Shown here one piece after another: positions 24,169 to 31,508 of a DNA stretch of 31,633 nucleotides. Source of the DNA: Spirochaetaceae bacterium (GTDB lineage Bacteria; Spirochaetota; Spirochaetia; DSM-27196; SKKC01); NCBI GenBank assembly GCA_003554375.1, contig PWGF01000483.1, forward strand, positions 1 to 31,633, read 5' to 3'. A program made the translations under genes and the position numbers. The notes beneath the pieces are model-generated. The model was not told the origin of the DNA and did not search any database. It saw only the letters and a program-made list of their open reading frames with translations. How positions within the stretch are numbered: position 1 is the stretch's first letter; each line of letters begins with the position of its first letter.

Positions 24169-25943
24169 ATACTCTCCGTTCCTTGCGCTCGGTCCAGCGG
24201 AAGATCCATGAATATCGTAGTTCCAGCCCCTTCCTCGCTCTCGATCCAGATCTGCCCGTCGTGATCGAAAACGATCCGTTCCACGATCGCGAGGCCAAGC
24301 CCCGTTCCGTCCCGCTTAGTTGTGAAATAGGGATGAAAGACTTCCGCTTGATTCTCGCCGGAAATGCCGGGACCGTCGTCCCGAACCTGTATTCTACAAT
24401 ACCGGCTCTCTTCACGGCGGACAAGGTCTGCTCGCACACGGACCGAAGCATCATCCGGGCCGGCTTCGGCCGCGTTCTTGAAGAGATTGGCAAAGACTTG
24501 TTTAAGCTGGTTCGGGTCGGCGGGCAGCGTGAGATCCTCGGGAATCCCGCTCGGATCGACATGAAGCGATTGTTCGCCGTACGCATTGATCGCCTCCCGA
24601 AGGAGCGCCCTTAGGTTGACTTCCCGCAACTCCGGAGCCGGAAGCCGCGAAAAACTCCGGAACTCCGTGAGCAGCCTGTCGAGCGCTTGCACTTCCCGCA
24701 GAATCCCGGCCACCCCGTTCTCGATGACCTCGGCAGCTGCCTCGGGGTCCGCCCGGTACTTCCGGAGAATGCGTTCGGCGGAGAGTCTGATCGGCGTCAA
24801 GGGGTTCTTGATCTCGTGCGCAAGTCGCCGTGCAATCTCCTGCCATGCGGCGATCTTCTCCGCTTGCCGCGTCTTCCGGCGCGAGCGCTCGAGCTCTCCC
24901 ACCATACGGTTGAAGCTCTCCGCAAGGACAGCCAAATCGTCCCCACCGCGGCTAAGGACCCGATACGAGTAATCACCTTCAGCCACGCGCCGTGTCGCCT
25001 CGTCCAGGTGCACCACCGGCCGGATGATCTCCTCACTCAAGAACATGCTGACCAGCAGCGCCAGAAGCAGCAACGGCATACCGAAGAGCAGGTAGAAGAG
25101 CATCACTGCAACGAGAAAATGGTCCTGCAACGCTTCGATTTGCGTGAATGTCTCTACACTGCGGCTGAGCCGGTCTATCGCGGTCTCGAACTCGGCCGGA
25201 AGGAGCGTGCTCAAAATGACCGTATATCGCTCGCCTCCGACCTCATGGTCCTTCCTGATACGCAGGAAGCTTCCTCCCTCGGTCGTGTCCCTTGCAACGC
25301 TTCCTACGCGGGCGCTCTCCGCCTGCGTCGGCCGCAATTGCGTACGCTCCGCCCCGGCGAAGTGGACCTCCGTCATATCGTTGTCGAATACCTGGAAGCC
25401 GTCGACCGCCACGCCGAGCGCACGAATATTCTCCCAGACCCGCGCCGGGTGCATGTCGACGTCCTGCATTAGCTCCCTAAAGAATACGCTCTCCGAGAAC
25501 GTCTCCAACTGAGCCGCTTGCTCGTTATATCCTTCAATCGCCAGCCGCCTACCGCTCCTGAGTGCCTCTCCGGTACCCTCGTCGTACCATGAAGAGAAGG
25601 TCGTGTTGATGAAGTTGATCGACAGGATCGCCTGAGGAATCGACGAGAGCACCACCACGACGAAGAAGAAAAACAGGAGGCGAATCTTGAAGTTCACACC
25701 CGGCCGAGCGGCGGCTCGCTCCCGGATAAGTCGGACAACCTGAATGCCGATCACCGCCAACAAGAAGAGCGGGAAGAGCACCGCCAACGCAACGACGATT
25801 CCGCCCAGCAAATCCTGCGTTCCCGCCAGATCGGTCAGGACCTCGTTTGCAAACGCCACCACAAGCACCATGAGGATCAGATAGAGGAGAACCACGCTGA
25901 TCAAGATACTGTACGATCCGGAGCTGTGTTTGGTTCGAATCAC
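24165..25943 (-). CDS. NtrY-like membrane sensor histidine kinase
   Basis: The kinase has 592 residues. Three hydrophobic segments lie near the N-terminus (12-33, 46-72, 88-110), then an extracytoplasmic region of about 160 residues (112-272) and a fourth segment (275-303). A HAMP linker follows (about 304-356), then the HisKA domain with phospho-accepting His376 in 'ARRLAHEIKNPLTPIRLSAE'. The ATPase domain has its N box ('LKQVFANLFKNAAEA'), 'RDDGPGI' and 'GTGLGLAIVERI'. The arrangement fits NtrY, but the PAS domain usual between HAMP and HisKA in NtrY is missing. It should sense an envelope or periplasmic signal and phosphorylate the NtrX-like regulator. It begins 18 bases after the DUF4390-like lipoprotein gene. 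Confidence 0.94.
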   Translation of the reverse strand: MIRTKHSSGSYSILISVVLLYLILMVLVVAFANEVLTDLAGTQDLLGGIVVALAVLFPLFLLAVIGIQVVRLIRERAAARPGVNFKIRLLFFFFVVVVLSSIPQAILSINFINTTFSSWYDEGTGEALRSGRRLAIEGYNEQAAQLETFSESVFFRELMQDVDMHPARVWENIRALGVAVDGFQVFDNDMTEVHFAGAERTQLRPTQAESARVGSVARDTTEGGSFLRIRKDHEVGGERYTVILSTLLPAEFETAIDRLSRSVETFTQIEALQDHFLVAVMLFYLLFGMPLLLLALLVSMFLSEEIIRPVVHLDEATRRVAEGDYSYRVLSRGGDDLAVLAESFNRMVGELERSRRKTRQAEKIAAWQEIARRLAHEIKNPLTPIRLSAERILRKYRADPEAAAEVIENGVAGILREVQALDRLLTEFRSFSRLPAPELREVNLRALLREAINAYGEQSLHVDPSGIPEDLTLPADPNQLKQVFANLFKNAAEAGPDDASVRVRADLVRREESRYCRIQVRDDGPGISGENQAEVFHPYFTTKRDGTGLGLAIVERIVFDHDGQIWIESEEGAGTTIFMDLPLDRAQGTESI

Positions 25944-25961
25944 GCTACATCCTCCCCTCTC

Positions 25962-26621
25962 CTATTGCAGCTCGATCCGGGCCCGATGCCAGGGTCCCAC
26001 GTTTCGGTAATCGGGCAACAAGGGAGCTACGATCCGAATGGGTTGCGCCAGTACGAGTGGCTTCACTACAGCCCGCAGCTCCACCGTAGCTCTTCGGAGC
26101 TCAGTTTCGGAATTCGCTTGGAGCCGAAGCTCATCGAGGCGGAAAGCTCGCTCGAGCGCATCCTGGAAAGAGTCGTACCGCACTGTCCCCTCTTCGAGCG
26201 AGCACTCCGGCCGGCACTCACCTTCACCTTCCACCGTGATCGCCGGCGGCATCTCTCCTGCCGGGAGGCTTCGCACCTGGTATCGTCCGTCCAACGAGTC
26301 GTAAAAGATTACGCGAGTGATATCGAGCTCACAAATCGAGCGCTCGGCAAAGAGCGCCCTTTCGCCTTCGGCTTCTCTCAAGCGGACTTCCAACCGAACA
26401 TAGGCACGTAGCCCTTGCTGGATAGACCGATTGATACGTTCGGAAAGAAAGGGCGTGAGCTCCGCCTGGACGGTGATATGGCCGTCTTCAGCCACCGCCC
26501 TGACTGTCCCTTCGTGTTCGAACTTGTTCTCGAGTCGACATCCGGAGAGTCCGATAACTACCACCGTAGCTACGAGCCACGCGGCGACCGGGAGCTTCAC
26601 TGTACTTCGCAGCCCACACAT
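25962..26621 (-). CDS. DUF4390-like lipoprotein upstream of NtrY
   Basis: A small exported protein of up to 219 residues. 'KLPVAAWLVATVVVIGLSGC' is a lipoprotein signal with the lipobox LSGC. The rest is a mostly beta domain: 'HITVQAELTPFLSERINRSI', 'GLRAYVRLEVRLREAEGERALF', 'ITRVIFYDSLDGRYQVRSL', and a C-terminal 'ELRAVVKPLVLAQPIRIVAPLLPD'. This order fits the DUF4390 family, which in several proteobacteria sits directly before ntrY-ntrX, as here; that synteny is recalled, not searched. The start is ATG 26621, or GTG 26600, which gives a tidier signal peptide; TATAAT at 26637-26632 makes a start before 26621 unlikely. A likely role is as an envelope partner of the kinase, but no function is established. 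Confidence 0.72.
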   Translation of the reverse strand: MCGLRSTVKLPVAAWLVATVVVIGLSGCRLENKFEHEGTVRAVAEDGHITVQAELTPFLSERINRSIQQGLRAYVRLEVRLREAEGERALFAERSICELDITRVIFYDSLDGRYQVRSLPAGEMPPAITVEGEGECRPECSLEEGTVRYDSFQDALERAFRLDELRLQANSETELRRATVELRAVVKPLVLAQPIRIVAPLLPDYRNVGPWHRARIELQ

Positions 26622-26631
26622 TCCGGACCCA

Positions 26632-26637
26632 ATTATA
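26632..26637 (-). promoter_or_regulatory. -10 box candidate for the DUF4390-ntrYX-lexA-holA run
   Basis: A perfect TATAAT on the minus strand (26637-26632) lies 10 bases before ATG 26621 and 31 bases before GTG 26600. The latter spacing would fit a normal short leader and favours the GTG start. No convincing -35 box is seen 16-18 bases upstream. Confidence 0.4.
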
Positions 26638-26738
26638 CCGCGCCTATGGAAGCGTGTACGACCCGATCCGCGTTTCGGCACAGGCTGAAGCCGACAACCC
26701 GTAGGCCGACTCCTACATGCACCGCAAGAGCGGGAGGT

Positions 26739-26757
26739 GAACACCCGGCCAGTGTTC
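26739..26757 (-). terminator. Hairpin after ptsH
   Basis: GAACAC (26739-26744) and GTGTTC (26752-26757) pair perfectly around seven bases, starting 8 bases after the ptsH stop. There is no T-run. It may be a terminator or a 3' stabilising hairpin for the lpt-rpoN-ptsH transcript. A second small stem, GTAGG/CCTAC, lies at 26701-26716. Confidence 0.35.
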
Positions 26758-26765
26758 CACGCATC

Positions 26766-27032
26766 TTACTCTTCTTCGAACCGGTTCTCAAATAGACGGG
26801 CTAGCGTTTCTACTGCGCTCTCTTCGTCGGGGCCTTCGGCGGTTATAGTCAGCTCGCTATTGTAGCCGGCTCCAAGCGTGATGATACCCATAATAGACTT
26901 CGCGTTGATTGTCTCGTGATCCTTCTTCAGAAACACCTTGGACGAGAAACTGCTGGCCGTCTGTACAATCAGGGCCGCGGGACGTGCATGGATGCCGGCA
27001 CGGTTGCGTATGGTTACTTGCTTTTCGGTCAT
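26766..27032 (-). CDS. ptsH: HPr phosphocarrier protein
   Basis: HPr carries a phosphoryl group between enzyme I and the EIIA proteins, and is a regulatory switch when phosphorylated on serine. With ATG 27032 the 88-residue protein has the catalytic His15 in 'GIHARPAA' and the regulatory Ser46 in 'NAKSIMGI', the canonical numbering. This start also has GAGGA upstream and overlaps the hprK stop by one base (TGATG); a GTG one codon earlier is possible. No enzyme I or sugar permease is nearby, so with the neighbouring HprK a purely regulatory HPr is plausible here, as proposed for some spirochaetes. Confidence 0.95.
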   Translation of the reverse strand: MTEKQVTIRNRAGIHARPAALIVQTASSFSSKVFLKKDHETINAKSIMGIITLGAGYNSELTITAEGPDEESAVETLARLFENRFEEE

Positions 27033-28045
27033 CACTCTTCCTCGGGTTCGGCTGACTCATCAAACGGGCGGTAACCGCGCAAATATAGCTTACGGGCGTT
27101 TTCGCTTTCAAGCCACTTCAACACGCTCTGGTTGAACTCCTTGGCGCTGTAGTAGCCCATGCTCTTCAGTCGTTCATTCATGGCAGCCGTTTCGATGATA
27201 ATCGGGATGTTTCGACCCGGCTTCACCGGGATGCGCGCATCGGGTACGTGAACTCCGAGGATCTCCGTGGTGCTCTCTTCTTCGCCAAATCGGTCGTAGT
27301 CCACACCGTTATCCCACTCTTCCAGCTCGACAACCAGTTGGATTTGCTTGGAATCCCGAATTGAACCCACTCCAAACAGATGTGTCACATTGATGATGCC
27401 CAGTCCCCGGATCTCCATATGGTGCCCGAGTGAGCGGTGAGCGCCTTGCCCGAGTAGAATGTTGCCGGCCACACACCGAATCTGCACCGAGTCGTCGGCC
27501 ACCAGCCGATGGCCGCGTTCAATCAGCTCTAGAGCGGTCTCACTTTTTCCAACACCACTGTCGCCCAGCAGAAGCACGCCCAGCCCAAAGACCTCCACAA
27601 GCGTTCCATGGACCACCTCTCGTGCCGCAAAAACGTTACTCAGCGCACGGATCAGCCGCGATGAGAACTCCGACGAGGGGAGTGAAGTCTGGAGGATCGG
27701 GCAGTTACCTCGCTCAGCTATCTCGAAGAACGAATCGGTCGGTCGTTGCTGATGAGTGAAGATCACGCACGGCACCGGGTGCCGAAAAATCTCCTCGATC
27801 GTGTCTGTACGTCGTTCCTTGTCCAACTGGTGCAAATACGCGGTCTCGCCGCGGCCGAAGATCTGCACTCGGTCCGAACCGAAGTTCTCGAAAAAACCGC
27901 TGAGCGCAAGCCCCGGGCGATTGAGGTCCGGAACGGCGATTTCCCGTTCCAGCCCCGGGCGGCCTCCCAGGCACACTAATTCCAGTGCGTTGTGCTCGCG
28001 CAGATCGAGATTCAGAAGATCGAGAACGGTGAACCGAGCCGACAT
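27032..28045 (-). CDS. hprK: HPr kinase/phosphorylase
   Basis: HprK phosphorylates HPr on Ser46 with ATP or pyrophosphate and reverses the reaction by phosphorolysis. The 337 residues comprise an N-terminal domain (1-130) and the C-terminal catalytic domain. His146 lies in 'HGTLVEVFG', the P-loop GDSGVGKS at 161-168, 'HRLVADDSV' after it, and the HprK signature 'MEIRGLGIINV' further on. The C-terminal 'IPVKPGRNIPIIIETAAMN' is also typical. It follows hpf by 5 bases and is coupled to ptsH, its substrate gene, by a TGATG overlap. The pair sits behind rpoN, a position that in proteobacteria often holds nitrogen-PTS genes. Confidence 0.97.
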   Translation of the reverse strand: MSARFTVLDLLNLDLREHNALELVCLGGRPGLEREIAVPDLNRPGLALSGFFENFGSDRVQIFGRGETAYLHQLDKERRTDTIEEIFRHPVPCVIFTHQQRPTDSFFEIAERGNCPILQTSLPSSEFSSRLIRALSNVFAAREVVHGTLVEVFGLGVLLLGDSGVGKSETALELIERGHRLVADDSVQIRCVAGNILLGQGAHRSLGHHMEIRGLGIINVTHLFGVGSIRDSKQIQLVVELEEWDNGVDYDRFGEEESTTEILGVHVPDARIPVKPGRNIPIIIETAAMNERLKSMGYYSAKEFNQSVLKWLESENARKLYLRGYRPFDESAEPEEE

Positions 28046-28050
28046 AGAGC

Positions 28051-28350
28051 TCAGTGCTCCTTGTGCTCCGTGATTTTGTCCTTCTCCTTCCGCACCTTCT
28101 GATCGATCTTGTCCACAAGCTTCTCGAGACCCGGATGAAGCTCGAACTCGCGCAGTGAGATGTGGCTATTGCTTCCCCAGCGAAAGTGAATCGTGGCCTC
28201 CAAGACAAAATCGCTTTTCTCTTTCGTCATGGTGATCCGTAGATCCACAATATAGTCTCGAGCAAAGTCGATCTTCTCGAGCTTGGCACGGATAAACTCA
28301 CGCGTATCATCATCGAGGTCGAAATGGACCCCTTTCATCTCGAGATTCAC
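28051..28350 (-). CDS. hpf: Short-form ribosome hibernation promoting factor
   Basis: The 99-residue protein belongs to the HPF/YfiA (RaiA) family, which binds the 30S decoding centre and helps ribosomes rest in stationary phase. The beta-alpha-beta-beta-beta-alpha pattern is visible: 'MNLEMKGVHFDLDDDTREFIRAKLEKI', 'IVDLRITMTKEK', 'FVLEATIHFRWG', and the final helix 'ELHPGLEKLVDKIDQKVRKEKDKI'. The C-terminal dimerisation domain of long HPF is absent. ATG 28350 has an excellent CAGGAGG directly upstream. The position immediately after rpoN is the classical one. Confidence 0.92.
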   Translation of the reverse strand: MNLEMKGVHFDLDDDTREFIRAKLEKIDFARDYIVDLRITMTKEKSDFVLEATIHFRWGSNSHISLREFELHPGLEKLVDKIDQKVRKEKDKITEHKEH

Positions 28351-28368
28351 ATATGCCTCCTGTTTATT

Positions 28369-29766
28369 CTAGCCTTGCCCCCGCACACAGCAGGGCGTGG
28401 ATCCTCCCCGATCGTATGACGAGCCGACATCCAGCTCCTGGCGGTATTTGGCCACAGTGCGCCTGGCAATGTTTATGCCCCGCTTCTTCAGAAGATCCGA
28501 AAGCTTCTGGTCCGAGAGATGTCGACCGTCCCCTTCCTCCGCCAAGATCTCCTTGAGGATCTCTTTCACGCCTTCTTTCGAAAAGCGCGATCCGTTCGAG
28601 CCTGCTCCCGAGATGGAGTTACTGAAGAAATGCTTCAGCTCGAAAATGCCCCACTCGGTCTGCATGTACTTTCCCGTAGTAATCCGACTAACGGTGGCCT
28701 CGTGGACCCCGATCTCGTTCGCAATGTCCTTCAGAGTCAGGGGAATCAAATGCTTGGGTCCGCGAAGAAAGAAGTCCCGCTGGAACTCCACGATTGCACG
28801 AGCGACTTTCAGGAGCGTCTGATTGCGCTGTTGCACGCTTCGGATGAACCAACGGGCCTCCCGTGAACTCGAGCGCGCGAAGCGACTGCCGTCACCGCCC
28901 TCCTTCTCCACTCGCTCGAAGAAAGGATCGATGCCGAGCACGGGCATCTCCTCGTCATTGAGGATGATAACGAACTGCCCCTCGCGCATCGTTACCAAGA
29001 GGTCCGGAACAACGTAGGTGGGTTGATCGCTCGAGAAGAGTCTGCCCGGAAATGGGGTCAGCGTTCGTATGAAGGAGAGACACTCCCGTACCTGCTCCTC
29101 AGTCATCCCCGCCGCCCGTGCGGTTTCCGCGGTCTTGCCCCGCTCCAGCTTCTCCAAGTGGTACGCGATTATCTCTTCAGTGCCCTCGGGAGCACCATGG
29201 GAAAGTCGGCTCTGGACGATCAGGCTCTCTTTGTAGTCGCGAACGCACGTTCCCACAGGCTCGAAGGTGCGGATCATCTCCATGAGGCGATGTAGCCGCT
29301 CCTCTTCCTCCGCTCTCACCAGAGATTGCGGCGCCTCCAGGTGGAAGCCGTTCGCATCCAGGTTACGGATCAGAAGCTCCCCGACCTCGAAATCTCGCTC
29401 GCTGATGGGCTGCAACCGCAACTGCCAGAGCAGATGCTCCTCAAGACTCTCCGGCCGGGACAACGCCCCCTCCATGAAGCGGCGTTTTGCCTCACCAGCT
29501 TCGTCGTCATACCCTTGGTAGCCGCTATCGGAGGTGTTCTCGAAATACTCGTAGATGTCCCGATCGGCAGGTACATCCGTGACTTCTTCCAGGCTTACCG
29601 ACGAGCGATCCTCAACGACCTGCAGGGCGGGATTATTCTCCAACTCCTGCTGAATCCGGAACTTCAACTCCTGCACCGGCAGAGCCATCAGCTGGATGCT
29701 CTGGTACAGTTGTGGGTTCATCTTGAGTTTCTGTTCCTGCACTAAGGCAGGTTTCTGAACCTGCAC
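28369..29766 (-). CDS. rpoN: RNA polymerase sigma-54 factor
   Basis: RpoN directs RNA polymerase to -24/-12 promoters and needs an AAA+ activator such as the NtrX-like protein in this window. The 465 residues show all regions: the glutamine-rich region I ('MNPQLYQSIQLMALPVQELK'), an acidic linker (50-95), the core-binding part (about 105-300), the helix-turn-helix ('LTLKDIANEIGVHEATVSRI', 344-363), and the RpoN box ARRTVAKYR at 434-442, which contacts the -24 element. The start is GTG 29766 with GGAGG upstream. The C-terminus is extended by about 20 residues past the RpoN box, with an odd 'TPCCVRGQG' end. Confidence 0.97.
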   Translation of the reverse strand: MQVQKPALVQEQKLKMNPQLYQSIQLMALPVQELKFRIQQELENNPALQVVEDRSSVSLEEVTDVPADRDIYEYFENTSDSGYQGYDDEAGEAKRRFMEGALSRPESLEEHLLWQLRLQPISERDFEVGELLIRNLDANGFHLEAPQSLVRAEEEERLHRLMEMIRTFEPVGTCVRDYKESLIVQSRLSHGAPEGTEEIIAYHLEKLERGKTAETARAAGMTEEQVRECLSFIRTLTPFPGRLFSSDQPTYVVPDLLVTMREGQFVIILNDEEMPVLGIDPFFERVEKEGGDGSRFARSSSREARWFIRSVQQRNQTLLKVARAIVEFQRDFFLRGPKHLIPLTLKDIANEIGVHEATVSRITTGKYMQTEWGIFELKHFFSNSISGAGSNGSRFSKEGVKEILKEILAEEGDGRHLSDQKLSDLLKKRGINIARRTVAKYRQELDVGSSYDRGGSTPCCVRGQG

Positions 29767-29793
29767 CTATTGCCTCCGCCCAAGTAAAGCTAT

Positions 29794-29832
29794 CATCATG
29801 CTTATGATGGATGAGCCCATGTGCTTTGTCAA
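29794..29832 (-). promoter_or_regulatory. Candidate rpoN promoter with dyad
   Basis: On the minus strand a perfect TTGACA (29832-29827) is followed after 17 bases by CATCAT (29809-29804), four of six to consensus. The same bases form one arm of a perfect 6-bp dyad, CATCAT-GCTT-ATGATG (plus strand 29794-29809). The predicted leader to GTG 29766 is about 30 bases. This suggests rpoN-hpf-hprK-ptsH can be transcribed apart from the lpt genes, possibly under a repressor. Confidence 0.5.
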
Positions 29833-29882
29833 CGTTCGAAGCGCCTTTGTAGCCACTCTCCGCAGAGAACCGTTTCACAACG

Positions 29883-30674
29883 CTACATCTGGAAGGAGTC
29901 GCCGAGGTAGACTTTTCGGGCCACGTCGTTGGCCATCACTTCGTCACGCGTACCCTCGACCGCGATTTCGCCATCTTTGATGATATATGAGCGGTGCGTT
30001 ATCTCCATGGTGTCGCGCACGTTGTGGTCGGTAACCACTACGCCGATTCCCCGCTCCGATAGCTCGCTCACGATGCTCTTGATCTCGTAGACAGCGATTG
30101 GATCGATTCCCGCAAAGGGCTCGTCCAACAGGAGAAACCGCGGTTCGATTGCCAGGGACCGAGCAATCTCGGTTCGACGTCGCTCGCCACCAGAAAGAGT
30201 ATATGCTTGCTGTTTGCGGTTCTGACGGATCCCGAGCTCATCGATAAGATAATCCAGCTTCTTGTGCCGCTCGCGGCGCGAAAGATCTCCCCTAGTCTCC
30301 AGTATCGCGAGGATATTCTGCTCGACCGTTAGCTTTCGAAAAACCGACGGCTCTTGGGGAAGATACGATATTCCGAGTCGTGCTCTTCGGTACATCGGAT
30401 ACCGCGATACGTCCTGACCGTTCAACCAGATCGTCCCGGCGGTCGGGCGGATGAACCCCACTACCATGTAGAAGACGGTCGTCTTCCCTGCGCCGTTCGG
30501 TCCCAGGAATCCGACAATCTCCCCGGCGTACATTGAGAAATCCACCCCACGGACCACCTCACGCTTGCCGAAGCGCTTCCGTAAGCCCTGGGCGAAGAGG
30601 CGGTCGGTTTTTCCAGTCGGGCCGACAGTCTGGGAGCTTTCCGTTGCTTCCATCGTCTGTTCCTTCAATCGCAT
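29883..30674 (-). CDS. lptB: LPS export ABC transporter ATP-binding protein
   Basis: LptB is the cytoplasmic ATPase that, with LptF and LptG, extracts lipopolysaccharide (or a related glycolipid) from the inner membrane. The 263 residues carry Walker A 'GPNGAGKTT', the Q-loop in 'ISYLPQEPSVFRKLTVEQNI', the signature 'LSGGERRRTEIAR', Walker B 'RFLLLDEPFAGIDP' and the switch histidine in 'VVVTDHNVRDT'. The 'PQEPSVFRKLTV' and 'GIDPIAV' wording is specific to LptB. ATG 30674 has GGAG six bases upstream; ATG 30653 also has AAGGA, so the first seven residues are uncertain. It precedes rpoN as in many diderm bacteria. Confidence 0.95.
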   Translation of the reverse strand: MRLKEQTMEATESSQTVGPTGKTDRLFAQGLRKRFGKREVVRGVDFSMYAGEIVGFLGPNGAGKTTVFYMVVGFIRPTAGTIWLNGQDVSRYPMYRRARLGISYLPQEPSVFRKLTVEQNILAILETRGDLSRRERHKKLDYLIDELGIRQNRKQQAYTLSGGERRRTEIARSLAIEPRFLLLDEPFAGIDPIAVYEIKSIVSELSERGIGVVVTDHNVRDTMEITHRSYIIKDGEIAVEGTRDEVMANDVARKVYLGDSFQM

Positions 30675-30752
30675 ACCCTTCTCCGCCGCGTGACTTCACT
30701 CGCCGGCGCCAACGTGCCGCTCGCCCCTCACTCGGTTAGCACGGCCGTTTTT

Positions 30753-31508
30753 CTACTCGACACCGCGATCAGCTTCAAACTCCTCGGGAGTATCCGGCTC
30801 CTCGTCCTCCCCGGAACGAATTACCCCGCGAACGTCCCCTTGCAGGACAATCTCGTCGGTCGAAAGATCAATCACGATCCGTGCAGCCCGGTACTCGTCG
30901 TCTTGCCAGAAGACAACCGGCAGTCCCGACAGCTCAAGCACATCCTCCGCTCGCAAGTAGCGCGCAAATTCCGCCCGGGCCACAAGATCCTCTCGCAGGA
31001 TTCGGACTCCAACCTGGACGATCGCGAGCTCGTCCTCGCCCCGATTCTCCAGAAATCCGCCGCGGACAACGAGTTCGTTCTCACGATCCTCCATTTCGGC
31101 GTTTCCTTCGACGCGGATCAGCTCGCGATCGCGGTCTAGGAACACGCGATCTCCGGTGACGAAGAGACCCCGTTCCTCGTCCGTCATGGAGATGTTCCCA
31201 CTGGTCTGGACGTAGCGGAAGTTGTCTCCAAATAGCTCGATTTGGTCCGCCGACACCGTGAAACGGTCGCTCCGAACCCGGGCATTGCCCGTGAGCACCG
31301 TCCGCTCCCGGCCCTCGGCGAAGACCGTTTCCCACCGGTCACTCTCGATTTCGAGCGCTTCGCCTGCCCACGAGTGCATTACTCCCGCGGCAAGGAAAAA
31401 CACCGCGGCGGCGGCCCTCCCAATCGCTCTATGAAGTCCTCGGTACCGTTCCAGCCAATTCGGGTAGGTTGCTCGGGCGGTCGAAAGCTCACTCGTAACT
31501 CTACTCAT
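30753..31508 (-). CDS. lptA: LptA/OstA-type periplasmic LPS transport protein
   Basis: LptA forms the beta-jellyroll bridge that carries lipopolysaccharide across the periplasm. The 251-residue protein has an N-terminal signal segment ('AIGRAAAAVFFLAAGVMHSWAGEAL', about 28-52). A run of short repeated strands typical of the OstA fold follows ('RTVLTGNARVRSDRFTVSADQIELF', 'NISMTDEERGLFVTGDRVFLD', 'IRVEGNAEMEDRENELVVRGGF'). It is longer than E. coli LptA (185), as some homologues are, and ends in an acidic tail. I chose ATG 31508: GGAG lies 6 bases before it, whereas ATG 31514 would abut that site. It overlaps the upstream stop by 8 bases. A 78-base gap separates it from lptB. Confidence 0.88.
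   Translation of the reverse strand: MSRVTSELSTARATYPNWLERYRGLHRAIGRAAAAVFFLAAGVMHSWAGEALEIESDRWETVFAEGRERTVLTGNARVRSDRFTVSADQIELFGDNFRYVQTSGNISMTDEERGLFVTGDRVFLDRDRELIRVEGNAEMEDRENELVVRGGFLENRGEDELAIVQVGVRILREDLVARAEFARYLRAEDVLELSGLPVVFWQDDEYRAARIVIDLSTDEIVLQGDVRGVIRSGEDEEPDTPEEFEADRGVE

Noticed and set aside
26622..26744. Longer start for the DUF4390-like gene
   Set aside because: The added 41 residues are Arg/Cys-rich, lie before the signal peptide and cross a TATAAT box.
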